From: Falsigemmobacter intermedius
GTDB lineage: Bacteria > Pseudomonadota > Alphaproteobacteria > Rhodobacterales > Rhodobacteraceae
Reading direction: 5' to 3'
Assembly (NCBI RefSeq): GCF_004054105.1
Contig: NZ_SBLC01000011.1
Coordinates: forward strand, 62,001-126,000
Length of the DNA stretch: 64,000 nucleotides
A model generated the notes under the pieces. The model saw only the letters and a list, made by a program, of their open reading frames with translations, did no database searches and had not been told where the DNA came from. Positions 52,105 to 60,401 of this stretch are shown here, piece after piece. The first letter of the stretch is position 1; the number at the start of each line of letters is the position of its first letter. The position numbers and the translations under genes are program-made.

Positions 52105-53114
52105 GACCACCTCACCAGGGCGGCCGGACCCGCGCGGCGCAGCGGGATCTCAATAAGGCGCGCAAGCGTCAGCAAAAGCGCGGCCAGCCCGGCCAGAGCA
52201 AAAGCCCAGGCTGAGAGATCACGGCGGGGAATGCGGCTGGTGGTCACCAGACGGTGCTGCTCAAGGCGGTTGACCTCTTCAAGCGCTGCGGCCACCGCCC
52301 CGGCGTTCTCGGCCTCCCAAGCGTGATAGGGCACACCGAGGCGCTGCAGATAAAGGTGCAGATGCCGCTCGGGCCGGGTCTGGGGGGTGTTGCGCTCCCC
52401 CGGCGCGCCGTCATCAAAGATGCTGCGCGCGCCCTTTGTGCGCAGATAGAGCCAATAGAGGCTGACCTCCCGCGCTGCCGCAAGCTCCCGCAGCTGCTTT
52501 TGCACCTCCGGCGCGATCACGGCCGCCCCGTCTGAGACCATGACCACCGCCCGGGCCCCCGGCTGCGGTGCATCCTTCAGCATGTCCATCGCCAGCGCCA
52601 GACCGCGCCCCACATCGGTCTGCGACAGCCCCGCCTCCCCCTGGGCGGCGATGGCGGCCCGCAGGGCGCTGCGGCTGTCGGTCAGCGGCAGGACCATCAG
52701 CGGCGAGGTCGAAAACGCCGCCACCCCCACGCGGTCATCCGCGCGTCCGGCAATGAACTCCAGTAGGATGCGCCGGGCGGCTTCAGACTTGCTGTCCTCG
52801 CCCCCGCCCGGGCGGCGCCCGGCGAAGCTGTCATCCATGCTGGAGGAGCGGTCGATCAGCAGGACCATATTGGCCCCCTTCCCCTCCCGCGGCACCTCTC
52901 CCCCGCGCAGAAAAGGCCCCGACGCGCCGATGATGAAACCGGCAATGCCAAGCACCCCGGCCAGGTTGAGCGCGAAAACCGCCGGAGGCCACCGCCGCCG
53001 TCCCGGGCCAGCCCCAGGGGCGGGCAGAGCCTGGGGCAACAGCCAGCGGGTAAAGAGCGGAATGAGCGCCAGAGGCAGAGCCGTAAGCGCGAGGGGCCAG
53101 TCAAAGCCGATCAC
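52101..53114 (-). CDS. mxaC: MxaC, VWA-domain maturation protein
   Basis: A 337-residue membrane protein with helices near 8-26 and 46-66, a VWA domain with MIDAS D88-R-S-S-S92 and VVMVSDGAAV, and a C-terminal helix (WAFALAGLAALLLTLARL). The GTG start overlaps the mxaA stop by 4 bp. Needed with MxaR, S, A, K and L for active calcium-loaded methanol dehydrogenase in known systems. Confidence 0.93.
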   Translation of the reverse strand: MIGFDWPLALTALPLALIPLFTRWLLPQALPAPGAGPGRRRWPPAVFALNLAGVLGIAGFIIGASGPFLRGGEVPREGKGANMVLLIDRSSSMDDSFAGRRPGGGEDSKSEAARRILLEFIAGRADDRVGVAAFSTSPLMVLPLTDSRSALRAAIAAQGEAGLSQTDVGRGLALAMDMLKDAPQPGARAVVMVSDGAAVIAPEVQKQLRELAAAREVSLYWLYLRTKGARSIFDDGAPGERNTPQTRPERHLHLYLQRLGVPYHAWEAENAGAVAAALEEVNRLEQHRLVTTSRIPRRDLSAWAFALAGLAALLLTLARLIEIPLRRAGPAALVRWS

Positions 53115-53944
53115 AGGAGCCCCCTTTCCGCGCGGCTCAGGCGCGAGACAAATTCGGGCGCGGGGGGGCCGGCAGGCTCAACCCCGAAAAACTGACGGTC
53201 AGAGGCGAGGAAAAATTCCGAGATCTCCGTGCTGAGCCGCTGAAACTCGGGCCGCGCGGCCAGAAACTCTGCCAGATCCGCACTCAGGACGACCCGCCCT
53301 GCGGCCTCGTCAAAGGCGCGGTGCAAAAGGCGGCGGGCCTCCGCAGGGCCGCGGCCAGAGCGATTGCGCAACTGCCGCGCGGCCCGGGTGAAGGGGCGTT
53401 TCCCGCGCTGATGAAAGGGCCAGGTGCCGTGATGGCGGGCAAGCCCCAACACCGACAGGGCAAAAGCGGCCAGAGCGGCGACAAACAGCACCGCGATCCG
53501 TCGCCCCGGCGCGGTGTGGACCGGCGGGTCGGGACGCATCTGCGCGGCAGACATATCGTCCGTCAGCGGGATCAGCGGTGCGGCGATGAAACTGAAAGCC
53601 GGCGCCTGCACCAGGCTGCCATCACTGAGCCGCAGGGACAGACCCGGCACCTCCCGACGATCCGCGGTGACGGCGGAGTAAAAGGTCTGCCAGTGCAGAA
53701 ACAAAATGAACTGATCGCCGCGCCGCTCCTGGCGCAGGCTGCGCAGATCCAGCCAGTAATCTTTCGGACCCGGAAGCGGCAGGGATGCCGGATCAGGGCT
53801 GACCCCGGGCGGGAGCGTCAGACGCAGCTCCTGCACCAGCTCATCGCCGGGGAAATAGGCCGCAGGCGGCGGGGCGAGGCTTTCCACCAGCGGCGCGGAC
53901 ATTGCCGCCCCCGGCAGGAGGCACAGAGCAAGCGCGCGGATCAT
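53111..53944 (-). CDS. mxaA: MxaA, periplasmic/membrane maturation protein
   Basis: A 277-residue protein with signal peptide (1-16, ending AMSAP), a beta-rich periplasmic part (YFPGDELVQELRLTLPPG) and one helix at about 147-166 (RIAVLFVAALAAFALSVLG), followed by a cytoplasmic Arg-rich helical part. Same topology as the BatD-like protein at 12980, consistent with equivalent roles. It overlaps mxaS by 4 bp and mxaC by 4 bp. Confidence 0.9.
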   Translation of the reverse strand: MIRALALCLLPGAAMSAPLVESLAPPPAAYFPGDELVQELRLTLPPGVSPDPASLPLPGPKDYWLDLRSLRQERRGDQFILFLHWQTFYSAVTADRREVPGLSLRLSDGSLVQAPAFSFIAAPLIPLTDDMSAAQMRPDPPVHTAPGRRIAVLFVAALAAFALSVLGLARHHGTWPFHQRGKRPFTRAARQLRNRSGRGPAEARRLLHRAFDEAAGRVVLSADLAEFLAARPEFQRLSTEISEFFLASDRQFFGVEPAGPPAPEFVSRLSRAERGLL

Positions 53945-54813
53945 TCGAAGGCCCCCGCCAGCGCCTCAGTCAGCGCCTCCGGCTCAAGGCTGTCGCACAC
54001 CTCCAGGGGCGTGATCCCATGGCTCGCAAAGAGGCTGCGCAGCGCGGCGTGACGCGATGCTGCCTCAGCGCGAAACCTGGCGGCGCGCGCCTTCGTGCGC
54101 AGCAGCAGACGGCGCGCCCCGGTCTCAGGGTCGTGGCCCTCCATCAGGCCAAAGCCCTCGCCCGGGTCTTCAAGACCACTGTCGCGCAGCCAGACGGGCA
54201 GCATCGGACGGGGCTGCAGCCGGGACAGAAGCGGCGTGATCTCCGGAACCCCGGCCTCAAAGTCTGATATCAGCACGACAAACACATTGCGCTGCGGAAG
54301 GGCATCGCAGGCCGCAGTCAGCCCCGCCAGACCCCGCCCGGAGGGGCGAAGCATCGCGATTTCATCGGCAATTCCCTGCGCCGAAGCCGCGTTGCGAAGG
54401 CCTGGCCCGCTTTGCAAAAGCCTCTCACCCGCCGCGATATGCAAAACCGCCGTATCGCCCCCCGCAACAGCCGCGCGCGCCATCCCGCCCGCCACCAGCG
54501 CGGCAAGCCCCTGCCGGTCTGAGGCTGCCCCGGCCGACAGAGAGGCGGAGGCGTCGAGAAGGATGTGAAGCTCAATGCGGACCCGATGCTGAAAGCGGCG
54601 CACCTGCAGGGCCCCGAAAGGGTCCGTCAGCGTGCGGCGCAGATCCAGGCGGCGCGGATCGGGATTTTGCAAAAAGCCGGCCACATCCGAGAAGATATCC
54701 CCCCCCGCGCGCCGCTGCGCCGCGTGACGGCCTTGCATCGCCCCGCTTTGCAGCCTTGCCAGCCGCCAGGCCAGCGGCTCAAAAAGCGAAAGATCGGCGG
54801 GCGAGACTGTCAT
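53941..54813 (-). CDS. mxaS: MxaS, DUF58 protein
   Basis: A 290-residue DUF58 protein. The signature region is RRTLTDPFGALQVRRF, followed by a VWA-like fold with an intact D87-A-S-A-S91 metal-site motif and VFVVLISDFE. It overlaps mxaR and mxaA by 4 bp each. Works with the MxaR ATPase in methanol dehydrogenase maturation. Confidence 0.92.
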   Translation of the reverse strand: MTVSPADLSLFEPLAWRLARLQSGAMQGRHAAQRRAGGDIFSDVAGFLQNPDPRRLDLRRTLTDPFGALQVRRFQHRVRIELHILLDASASLSAGAASDRQGLAALVAGGMARAAVAGGDTAVLHIAAGERLLQSGPGLRNAASAQGIADEIAMLRPSGRGLAGLTAACDALPQRNVFVVLISDFEAGVPEITPLLSRLQPRPMLPVWLRDSGLEDPGEGFGLMEGHDPETGARRLLLRTKARAARFRAEAASRHAALRSLFASHGITPLEVCDSLEPEALTEALAGAFE

Positions 54814-55841
54814 TCCGCCGGCACCGCCACCCGGTCAAAAAGCGCTGCATAAAGTGCGGGGATCAGGCTGTCGCGGCGCGGCTCAAAGGCGGGAGCAAGG
54901 AAGGTCCGATGCCCCATCACCGCCGGAAAAACCGCCCGGATGTCGGCAGGCAGCACCATATCACGCCCCTCGGTCCAGGCCTGGGTCCGCGCGGCACGCA
55001 CCAGCGCCTGCATGCCCCTGGGGCTGACCCCGCCGCGGATCATCCGCGCGGTGTCAACGCCCTCAAGGCGGATCCCCGCCTCTGAAGGGGCGCGCAAAGC
55101 GTCACAAAGATCATGAACATAGCGCTGTAGCGCGGGGCTTGCGTGAATGGTTTTCTGCAGTTCTGCGCTCAGGGCGTTGAGCGCGTGATAGGGCAAAATG
55201 CCCTCTCCAAGTCCGCCGATCAGGCTATCCGTGTCGTGAAAACGGGTCTCAAAGGCAAGGGCAATGCGATCTTCGCGCCGGGGCGGGGCGGCGACGGCGA
55301 TCTCCATCATAAAACGATCCCGGGCGGCGGCGGGCAGCTCAAAGGTCTCATCCCGCTCAATCTGATTGCGATCGGCAAAGACCTGAATATGGGGGAAGTG
55401 ATGCTCACGCCGGAACGCGGTGACCGAGCGTTCGGCCATCAGCCGCAGCAAAAGCGCATGGACCTGCGGACGCGAACGGTTGATTTCATTGAAGAAAAAG
55501 ACCGAAAGATCCTCTCCGGCGGACAAAAGCGGCCCCGGCTCCACCCGGGGTCTTCCGTCCTCGTCGAGATGGGCATCATAAATCAGATCAGAGGGCAGCA
55601 GATCCACCGTGCCCTCAATGCGTGCGTAAGGACCGCCGATCACCCGCGCCAGGGCGCGCAGCAGGGTGGTTTTTCCGGTGCCCACATCGCCCTGCAACAG
55701 AACATGGCCGCGTGAGAGCACACAGATCAGCAAAAGCCGGATCACGCTTTTCTGGCCGAGAACAACCTGATTAAGCGCTGCCTCCGCCTCGTGAAAGCGT
55801 GCCTGCCACTCAGAAAGAGAGATCGTCCCGGAGGTCTTCAT
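54810..55841 (-). CDS. mxaR: MxaR, MoxR-type AAA ATPase
   Basis: A 343-residue AAA+ protein with Walker A GDVGTGKTTL (residues 51-60) and Walker B VFFFNEINRSRP, where the usual Asp is Asn118 beside Glu119. The sensor-1 segment reads VFADRNQIERDETFELPAAARDRF, a variation on the MoxR pattern. The ATG at 55841 is used because upstream codons run into the mxaI gene. It lies 77 bp after mxaI, which has an intervening spacer that could reduce expression of the downstream genes. Confidence 0.93.
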   Translation of the reverse strand: MKTSGTISLSEWQARFHEAEAALNQVVLGQKSVIRLLLICVLSRGHVLLQGDVGTGKTTLLRALARVIGGPYARIEGTVDLLPSDLIYDAHLDEDGRPRVEPGPLLSAGEDLSVFFFNEINRSRPQVHALLLRLMAERSVTAFRREHHFPHIQVFADRNQIERDETFELPAAARDRFMMEIAVAAPPRREDRIALAFETRFHDTDSLIGGLGEGILPYHALNALSAELQKTIHASPALQRYVHDLCDALRAPSEAGIRLEGVDTARMIRGGVSPRGMQALVRAARTQAWTEGRDMVLPADIRAVFPAVMGHRTFLAPAFEPRRDSLIPALYAALFDRVAVPAE

Positions 55842-55918
55842 GCTGTTATTCCAAGAGTAAGGCGCGGCACCGGTGTCTGACTGGGAATGGAAGAACTGCC
55901 GGTGCCGCCTGCTTCGGG

Positions 55919-56230
55919 TCAGTTGACCTTGGGCAATTCTGTCTCGCTGTAGCCTTCGATCTTGCGCACGTCGTATTCGAAGCTGCCGGTGGTCTTCATA
56001 TGCCAGATCCGCCAGGCGTTGCGGTGATCCATTGCGGCCAGGGCATCCCCCTGTTTCGACAGTTCTGCCGGGTCGTGCTGCGGATCGTATTGCGAGCCCT
56101 CGACCTTTTCGGGGTAGCCGGGCTTGGGCTCCCAGCAGTTGCCGGGGGCTTTGCAATTGGTGCCGTCATAGGCGAGGGCCGGGGCGGCAAGGGCAAGAAG
56201 GGCCGTCACAGCGCAGGAAATCAGTTTCAT
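55919..56230 (-). CDS. mxaI: Methanol dehydrogenase small (beta) subunit
   Basis: A 103-residue exported protein (signal peptide ending ALAYD). The mature chain YDGTNCKAPGNCWEPKPGYP with Cys26 and Cys32, followed by a long Lys/Glu-rich helix, is the unmistakable MxaI pattern. It wraps around MxaF in the alpha2-beta2 enzyme. The ATG at 56230 is chosen over a start 54 bp upstream inside mxaG. Confidence 0.97.
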   Translation of the reverse strand: MKLISCAVTALLALAAPALAYDGTNCKAPGNCWEPKPGYPEKVEGSQYDPQHDPAELSKQGDALAAMDHRNAWRIWHMKTTGSFEYDVRKIEGYSETELPKVN

Positions 56231-56280
56231 CTTGCAACTCCTCTGCTTGGGATCCGGGCGGGTGGTCTCCCCGCACCGGC

Positions 56281-56793
56281 TCATTTCTTCTTCGGCTCAA
56301 AAGGTTTGAAGGTTTCGCGCTGCTCTTTGGTCAGCCAGACGGCATCCTTTGGGTCGCCGGTATAGAGGTGGCGGACCCAGGCCATGGAGAGCAGCATTTC
56401 ATCCAAAGTCAGACTGCCCCACATCGGCCCCATCTGGCCGGTCGCCCCGCCATAAAGGGTCGAAAAGAGGCCGACGTCGGTTTCGTTCTGAGGATAGGTC
56501 CAGTAGCTGTCGTTCAGCCCCGGCCCGATCTTGCCCTCGCCGTAATGCCCGTGGCAGCCCGAACACATGGTGTTATAGACTTCTTCGGCCTTTGCGAGGA
56601 CGTCGGGGTTTTCGTTGTAGATATTCACGCCGGTCGCCAGGAATTCTTCCACGGCCGGGGTATCGCGCCCCTCTTCCATGGCATCGTCAAAGTTCAGCGG
56701 CGAGCCGTCGATGGTGTTGTAGAACTGAGGCATTGCCAGAGCCGGCAGGGCCGGCAGGACAAAAAGCATCAGCGGCAGTGCAAGGTATCGCAT
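56281..56793 (-). CDS. mxaG: Cytochrome c-L (c551i), electron acceptor of methanol dehydrogenase
   Basis: A 170-residue exported cytochrome, signal peptide ending ALAMP. It has the haem motif C77-S-G-C-H81 followed by [20 protein letters not shown], highly characteristic of cytochrome c-L, and a Met-containing [10 protein letters not shown] region. Ends in a Lys-rich tail. Takes electrons from PQQH2 in MxaF. Confidence 0.97.
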   Translation of the reverse strand: MRYLALPLMLFVLPALPALAMPQFYNTIDGSPLNFDDAMEEGRDTPAVEEFLATGVNIYNENPDVLAKAEEVYNTMCSGCHGHYGEGKIGPGLNDSYWTYPQNETDVGLFSTLYGGATGQMGPMWGSLTLDEMLLSMAWVRHLYTGDPKDAVWLTKEQRETFKPFEPKKK

Positions 56794-56802
56794 TACGTAT
56801 CC

Positions 56803-57645
56803 TCAGAGAGACCGGTTGCCGCCCGGCGGCAGGGTGGGGATGCCTTCTTCTTTGAGGACAGCCTCAATGCGGTCCTTCGCGCGGGTCAGGGCCTCATCGA
56901 CTTTTTCCAGAAGCCCGGGCTTTGAGCTGACCACGCCGACCGACTGGTCATATTGCAGCGGGATGATCCGCCCGTCAGAGCGTTCGATCTCATTGGTGAT
57001 CAGCGTCATTTTCAGCGGCACGCGGCTGTCGCGCACATAGCGGGCGGCTTCAGGCGCAAAGATGATCGCCAGATCGGCCGTGCCTGCCGCCACCTCAGAG
57101 ACCACGCGGTCCGCAGGCACCTGGGTGTATTTGTTGCGCCGGTCCTCAAAGTTGGTCAGCGAGGCCTGATAGATCATGTTGTATTCATACCGGCCGGTAT
57201 ATTTCATGATCGTCTCAGCCGGGCTGTGATAGCGATAGGCGACGGTTTTGATCCCTTCGCGGTCCAGATCCTGCCATTTCTCGCCGTCAAACCCCGCCTC
57301 TTCGCGGCTGATGAACGCATAGCCCGAGCGGTAGTACGGCTGGCTGGTCAGCAGGCGGCTGTCACCGCTGTCGACCCCCATCAACACATCGCAAAGACCC
57401 TTTTCGATGCCGTCCCGCACCAGATAGATCGCGTCATTGTCGATCTTCACCAGCTCAAGCGGCATCTGCATTTCCTCAGCCAGAACCCCGGCCAGGACAT
57501 TCTCAAAGCCCGTCAGCGCGGCATTGGAATAGGGCGCATCTCTGGTGGAGGCACAGACGCGCAGTGCCTCAGTCTCTGCCGCGGCCGCCGCGTCTGATGC
57601 GACGAGCGTCAGCCCCGTCAGCAGGCAGCGAATGGTCGTATTCAT
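56803..57645 (-). CDS. mxaJ: MxaJ, periplasmic binding-protein-like accessory
   Basis: A 280-residue exported protein of the family 3 solute-binding fold (signal peptide about 1-22). The mature start LRVCASTRDAPYSNAALTGFENVLAG matches MxaJ and parallels XoxJ at 24910. Required for active methanol dehydrogenase in studied methylotrophs. It lies 61 bp after mxaF and 9 bp before mxaG. The ATG at 57645 gives the signal peptide; the longer open frame overlaps mxaF. Confidence 0.95.
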   Translation of the reverse strand: MNTTIRCLLTGLTLVASDAAAAAETEALRVCASTRDAPYSNAALTGFENVLAGVLAEEMQMPLELVKIDNDAIYLVRDGIEKGLCDVLMGVDSGDSRLLTSQPYYRSGYAFISREEAGFDGEKWQDLDREGIKTVAYRYHSPAETIMKYTGRYEYNMIYQASLTNFEDRRNKYTQVPADRVVSEVAAGTADLAIIFAPEAARYVRDSRVPLKMTLITNEIERSDGRIIPLQYDQSVGVVSSKPGLLEKVDEALTRAKDRIEAVLKEEGIPTLPPGGNRSL

Positions 57646-57706
57646 GGTGTATTCCTCAGAACCTTCAAGGCGGGCAGCCGAAGCGGATCCGGCTGCCCTG
57701 CAAAGA

Positions 57707-59602
57707 TCAGGTCGGGCTGCCGGGGATGTATTCACCGACGTTCGGATCAGAGTAAGGCCCTTCGCCATCGATAGAGAAGACCATCACGCCGCCGCCCATC
57801 TGGGTAAATTCCTTCAGACGTTTGAAGGCACCCACCGAGCCGAGACCTGCGGTCGGATCTGCCAGGTCAAAGACCAGACCCACACCCGGCCAGCCGCCGA
57901 CGCCGTAGTAGATGGCGACATACTGGCGGCCCTCATGTTCATAGGTCATGGGGTGACCGATCACGCCCGAGGGCAGTTTGAACTTCCACAGCAGATCGCC
58001 GGTGTCGCTGTCACGCGCTTTGATGAAGCCGTCGAGGGTGCCGTAGAAGGTCAGCCCGCCTGCGGTGGCCATGGTGCCGCCCCAGACTGCAAAGCGCTCC
58101 ATCTTCTCCCAGGCCATTTCGCCGGTGATGGCGTTATAGGCTTTGATCTGGCCCAGGCCGAGGGCGTTCTGGCGGTCGCCTTTGGGGCCCGGATACATAT
58201 CAAGGGTTGCACCAACGAAGAACTGGCCTGCACGATAGGGCAGCTGGAAGGGCTCCCAGTCCATGCAGATGTGGTTGATGCCCATCATAAAGAGCTTACG
58301 ATCGGGATCGTAGCTGTCGTGGCCCTGGTTGTGATAGCCCATGGCCGAGGGGCAGATGTCGCGTGCTTTGTGATCCATCCGGGTGCCGAATTCGGGATCC
58401 CGCACCGGAAGACCGGTGTCGAGCTGCACCTCTTTGACCCAGTTGACGGTGTCATCCATCTTATCGGCCGAGATCAGATCGCCGTTGGTGCGGTCAAGCG
58501 TATAGACGATCCCGTTGCGGTCCGGGTGGGTCAGAAGCTTGCGCATCTTCCCCTCTTTGTCTTCCTGCTCTGACAGCATCATCACGTTGACGCCGGCATA
58601 GTCCCATTCGTCATGCGGGGTTTTCTGATAGGCGAATTTCGCCTTGCCTGAGGTGGCCTCGCGGCCCCAGATCGCCATGGTCCATTTGTTGTCGCCCGGG
58701 CGCATCGTCTCGTTCCAGGGCGCGGGGTTGCCCGAGCCGTAGTAGAAGAGATCGATATCGGGGTCATAGGCATACCAGCCCCAGTTGGTGCCGCCGCCGA
58801 TTTTCCAGGCGTCGCCCTCCCAGGTCTCGATGCCGAGGTTCTTCTGGCCGTAATGCGGGTTCGGCGCGTTGAAGTCATCGGCCAGCAGGATGTCCTCATC
58901 CGGGCCGGTCGCAAAGGAGCGCCAGACCTGCTCACCGGACTTCACGTTGTAGGCGGTGACATAGCCGCGCACACCGAGTTCCGCCCCGGAGGAGCCGACG
59001 ATCACCATGTCTTTGATGACATAGGGCGCAATGGTCAGCGTAGCGCCGACTTTGATGTCGGCATTTTCCATCATCCAGACCGTCTCACCGGTCTCGGCAT
59101 CCATGGCAACGATATGACCGTCAAGCTGGGTGCGGAAGACCAGGGCACCGCGCTCGTCATCGCCCGGCCAATAGGCCAGACCCCGGTTGACCACGTCACA
59201 GCAGGCCACTGTCCGCGCGGTCGGGTTCTGCTTGGGCTTATTCTGCCAGATGATGCGGCCGGGATCTTTCAGATCCAGCGCAAAGGTGGTGTTCGGGAAG
59301 GGCGAGTGGATGAACATTTTGTCACCCACGACCAGCGGCGTGCCCTCATGGCCGTGAAGCACACCGGTCGAGAAGGACCACGCCGGGCGCAGCCGTTTGA
59401 CGGTCTCTTTGTTGATCTCCGTCATGGTCGAATAGTTCTGCGCGTTGTAATCGCGGCCGGTCATGACCCAGTTCGCCGGGTCTTTTGCAAGTTCGACCAG
59501 TTTATCATTCGCAAGTGCGGGTACCGCCATCAGCGGTGCGCCCATCAACATGCCCGCGAGTACCAGTCGCGATGTCCTGGACAACAGTCCTGTCAATCTC
59601 AT
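57707..59602 (-). CDS. mxaF: Calcium-type PQQ methanol dehydrogenase large (alpha) subunit
   Basis: A 631-residue exported quinoprotein (signal peptide ending PALAND). It has the disulfide pair VACCDVV (Cys134-Cys135), eight W-motif blades and the active-site segment [12 protein letters not shown], with catalytic Asp334 and Ala336 where XoxF has Asp. That D-Y-A arrangement marks the calcium enzyme. The ATG at 59602 follows AGAGGAGG. Oxidises methanol to formaldehyde; first gene of mxaFJGIRSACKLD. Confidence 0.98.
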   Translation of the reverse strand: MRLTGLLSRTSRLVLAGMLMGAPLMAVPALANDKLVELAKDPANWVMTGRDYNAQNYSTMTEINKETVKRLRPAWSFSTGVLHGHEGTPLVVGDKMFIHSPFPNTTFALDLKDPGRIIWQNKPKQNPTARTVACCDVVNRGLAYWPGDDERGALVFRTQLDGHIVAMDAETGETVWMMENADIKVGATLTIAPYVIKDMVIVGSSGAELGVRGYVTAYNVKSGEQVWRSFATGPDEDILLADDFNAPNPHYGQKNLGIETWEGDAWKIGGGTNWGWYAYDPDIDLFYYGSGNPAPWNETMRPGDNKWTMAIWGREATSGKAKFAYQKTPHDEWDYAGVNVMMLSEQEDKEGKMRKLLTHPDRNGIVYTLDRTNGDLISADKMDDTVNWVKEVQLDTGLPVRDPEFGTRMDHKARDICPSAMGYHNQGHDSYDPDRKLFMMGINHICMDWEPFQLPYRAGQFFVGATLDMYPGPKGDRQNALGLGQIKAYNAITGEMAWEKMERFAVWGGTMATAGGLTFYGTLDGFIKARDSDTGDLLWKFKLPSGVIGHPMTYEHEGRQYVAIYYGVGGWPGVGLVFDLADPTAGLGSVGAFKRLKEFTQMGGGVMVFSIDGEGPYSDPNVGEYIPGSPT

Positions 59603-59741
59603 CCCTTGGGTCCTCCTCTGTACCACGTCCGGGTCGGAAAGACGGCGCCGCTCCTGCGGGTCCCGCAATCTTCGTTCCCTTCGGCATTCCTCCGTATACA
59701 ATTGAAACATCGGAAATTTTTTCTGTCAGCAGGCGAGATTT

Positions 59742-59777
59742 CCTGACTTTCACGGGATGAATATCCCGAGGGTCAGG
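59742..59777. promoter_or_regulatory. Nested inverted repeats, candidate MoxX operator
   Basis: CGGGAT (59753-59758) and ATCCCG (59763-59768) form a perfect inverted repeat around GAAT. Outer arms CCTGAC (59742-59747) and GTCAGG (59772-59777) flank it almost symmetrically. A second element, TGAGGCA (59819-59825) with TGCCTCA (59834-59840), lies nearer moxZ. Symmetry and location fit a dimeric LuxR-type regulator, but binding is not shown. Confidence 0.5.
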
Positions 59778-59871
59778 GGGCAAATTCCCGAAATGCCCTC
59801 CCCCCTCAGCCTTTCGTCTGAGGCACCTGACGTTGCCTCATCCCTTTGGCTGACATAGCCTGTGAGGAGGT

Positions 59872-59907
59872 CAGAAGCCCCTTTGGCGAATCGCCGGAGG
59901 GGCTCTG
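59872..59907 (+). promoter_or_regulatory. Leader hairpin directly before the moxZ ribosome-binding site
   Basis: An outer stem around AGAAGCCCCT (59874-59882) and AGGGGCTCTG (59898-59907) encloses GGCG-AAT-CGCC (59885-59895). It ends 4 bases before GGGAGG at 59912. No T-run follows; a translational or attenuation effect is possible. Confidence 0.5.
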
Positions 59908-59921
59908 ATCAGGGAGGATAT

Positions 59922-60401
59922 ATGGAACGCGCAGAGACCCGGTCACGGATGATGTCTGCCGCGGTCCTGCTGCCGGCGCTGCTGGCATTGCAGGGCTGCT
60001 ATGAAGACGGCGAGGCCGTAAACATTGCGACAGGCGAAACCACAGCCCGGAGCAGTGACGCCACGGAGACCCTCTGGCTTGAGCCGGGATCGCCTGTGGC
60101 CCCGGCCGCCTTTCTGAGCCGGCTGAGCGGAGAAGAGGAAGCCGCGCTCGCAGGGCTTCTGTCGCGGGCGGGGGGTCAATGGCGCGAAGAGCCGAGGATG
60201 ATTGCCAACCGCTTTGCCGGGCTCTGGCGGGACAATGGCGCAACTCTGCCGCTCTCCGGGCTGATCACCGATTTTCTCGCGCTGCCGCGCCGGAGCGGGA
60301 ACACCCTTTCCGCAGAGATCCAGTCTTACCGGGTGCTGCGCGATCAGGGCGAAGACCACCGGGGCGCACTGGCGCGTCTGGCGCAGGTGCGCCATGACTG
60401 A
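59922..60401 (+). CDS. moxZ: MoxZ-like putative lipoprotein
   Basis: A 159-residue protein with an N-terminal helix (MMSAAVLLPALLAL) ending in the lipobox-like LLALQGC at about residue 26, so it is probably lipid-anchored in the periplasm. The rest is helical (LSGEEEAALAGLLSRAG, NRFAGLWRDNG). Assigned to moxZ only by its place in a moxZ-moxY-moxX operon divergent from mxaF. The ATG at 59922 follows GGGAGG. It overlaps moxY by 8 bp (ATGACTGA). Confidence 0.78.
   Translation: MERAETRSRMMSAAVLLPALLALQGCYEDGEAVNIATGETTARSSDATETLWLEPGSPVAPAAFLSRLSGEEEAALAGLLSRAGGQWREEPRMIANRFAGLWRDNGATLPLSGLITDFLALPRRSGNTLSAEIQSYRVLRDQGEDHRGALARLAQVRHD

Larger units (their letters stand above)
59603..59921. promoter_or_regulatory. 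Divergent mxaF / moxZ control region
   Basis: About 320 bp between mxaF (-) and moxZ (+). The part nearest mxaF is A/T-richer (AATTTTTTCTG at 59715-59725). It holds several symmetrical elements listed separately and no convincing gene. In Paracoccus denitrificans MoxX controls the mxaF promoter in this position. Confidence 0.75.
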
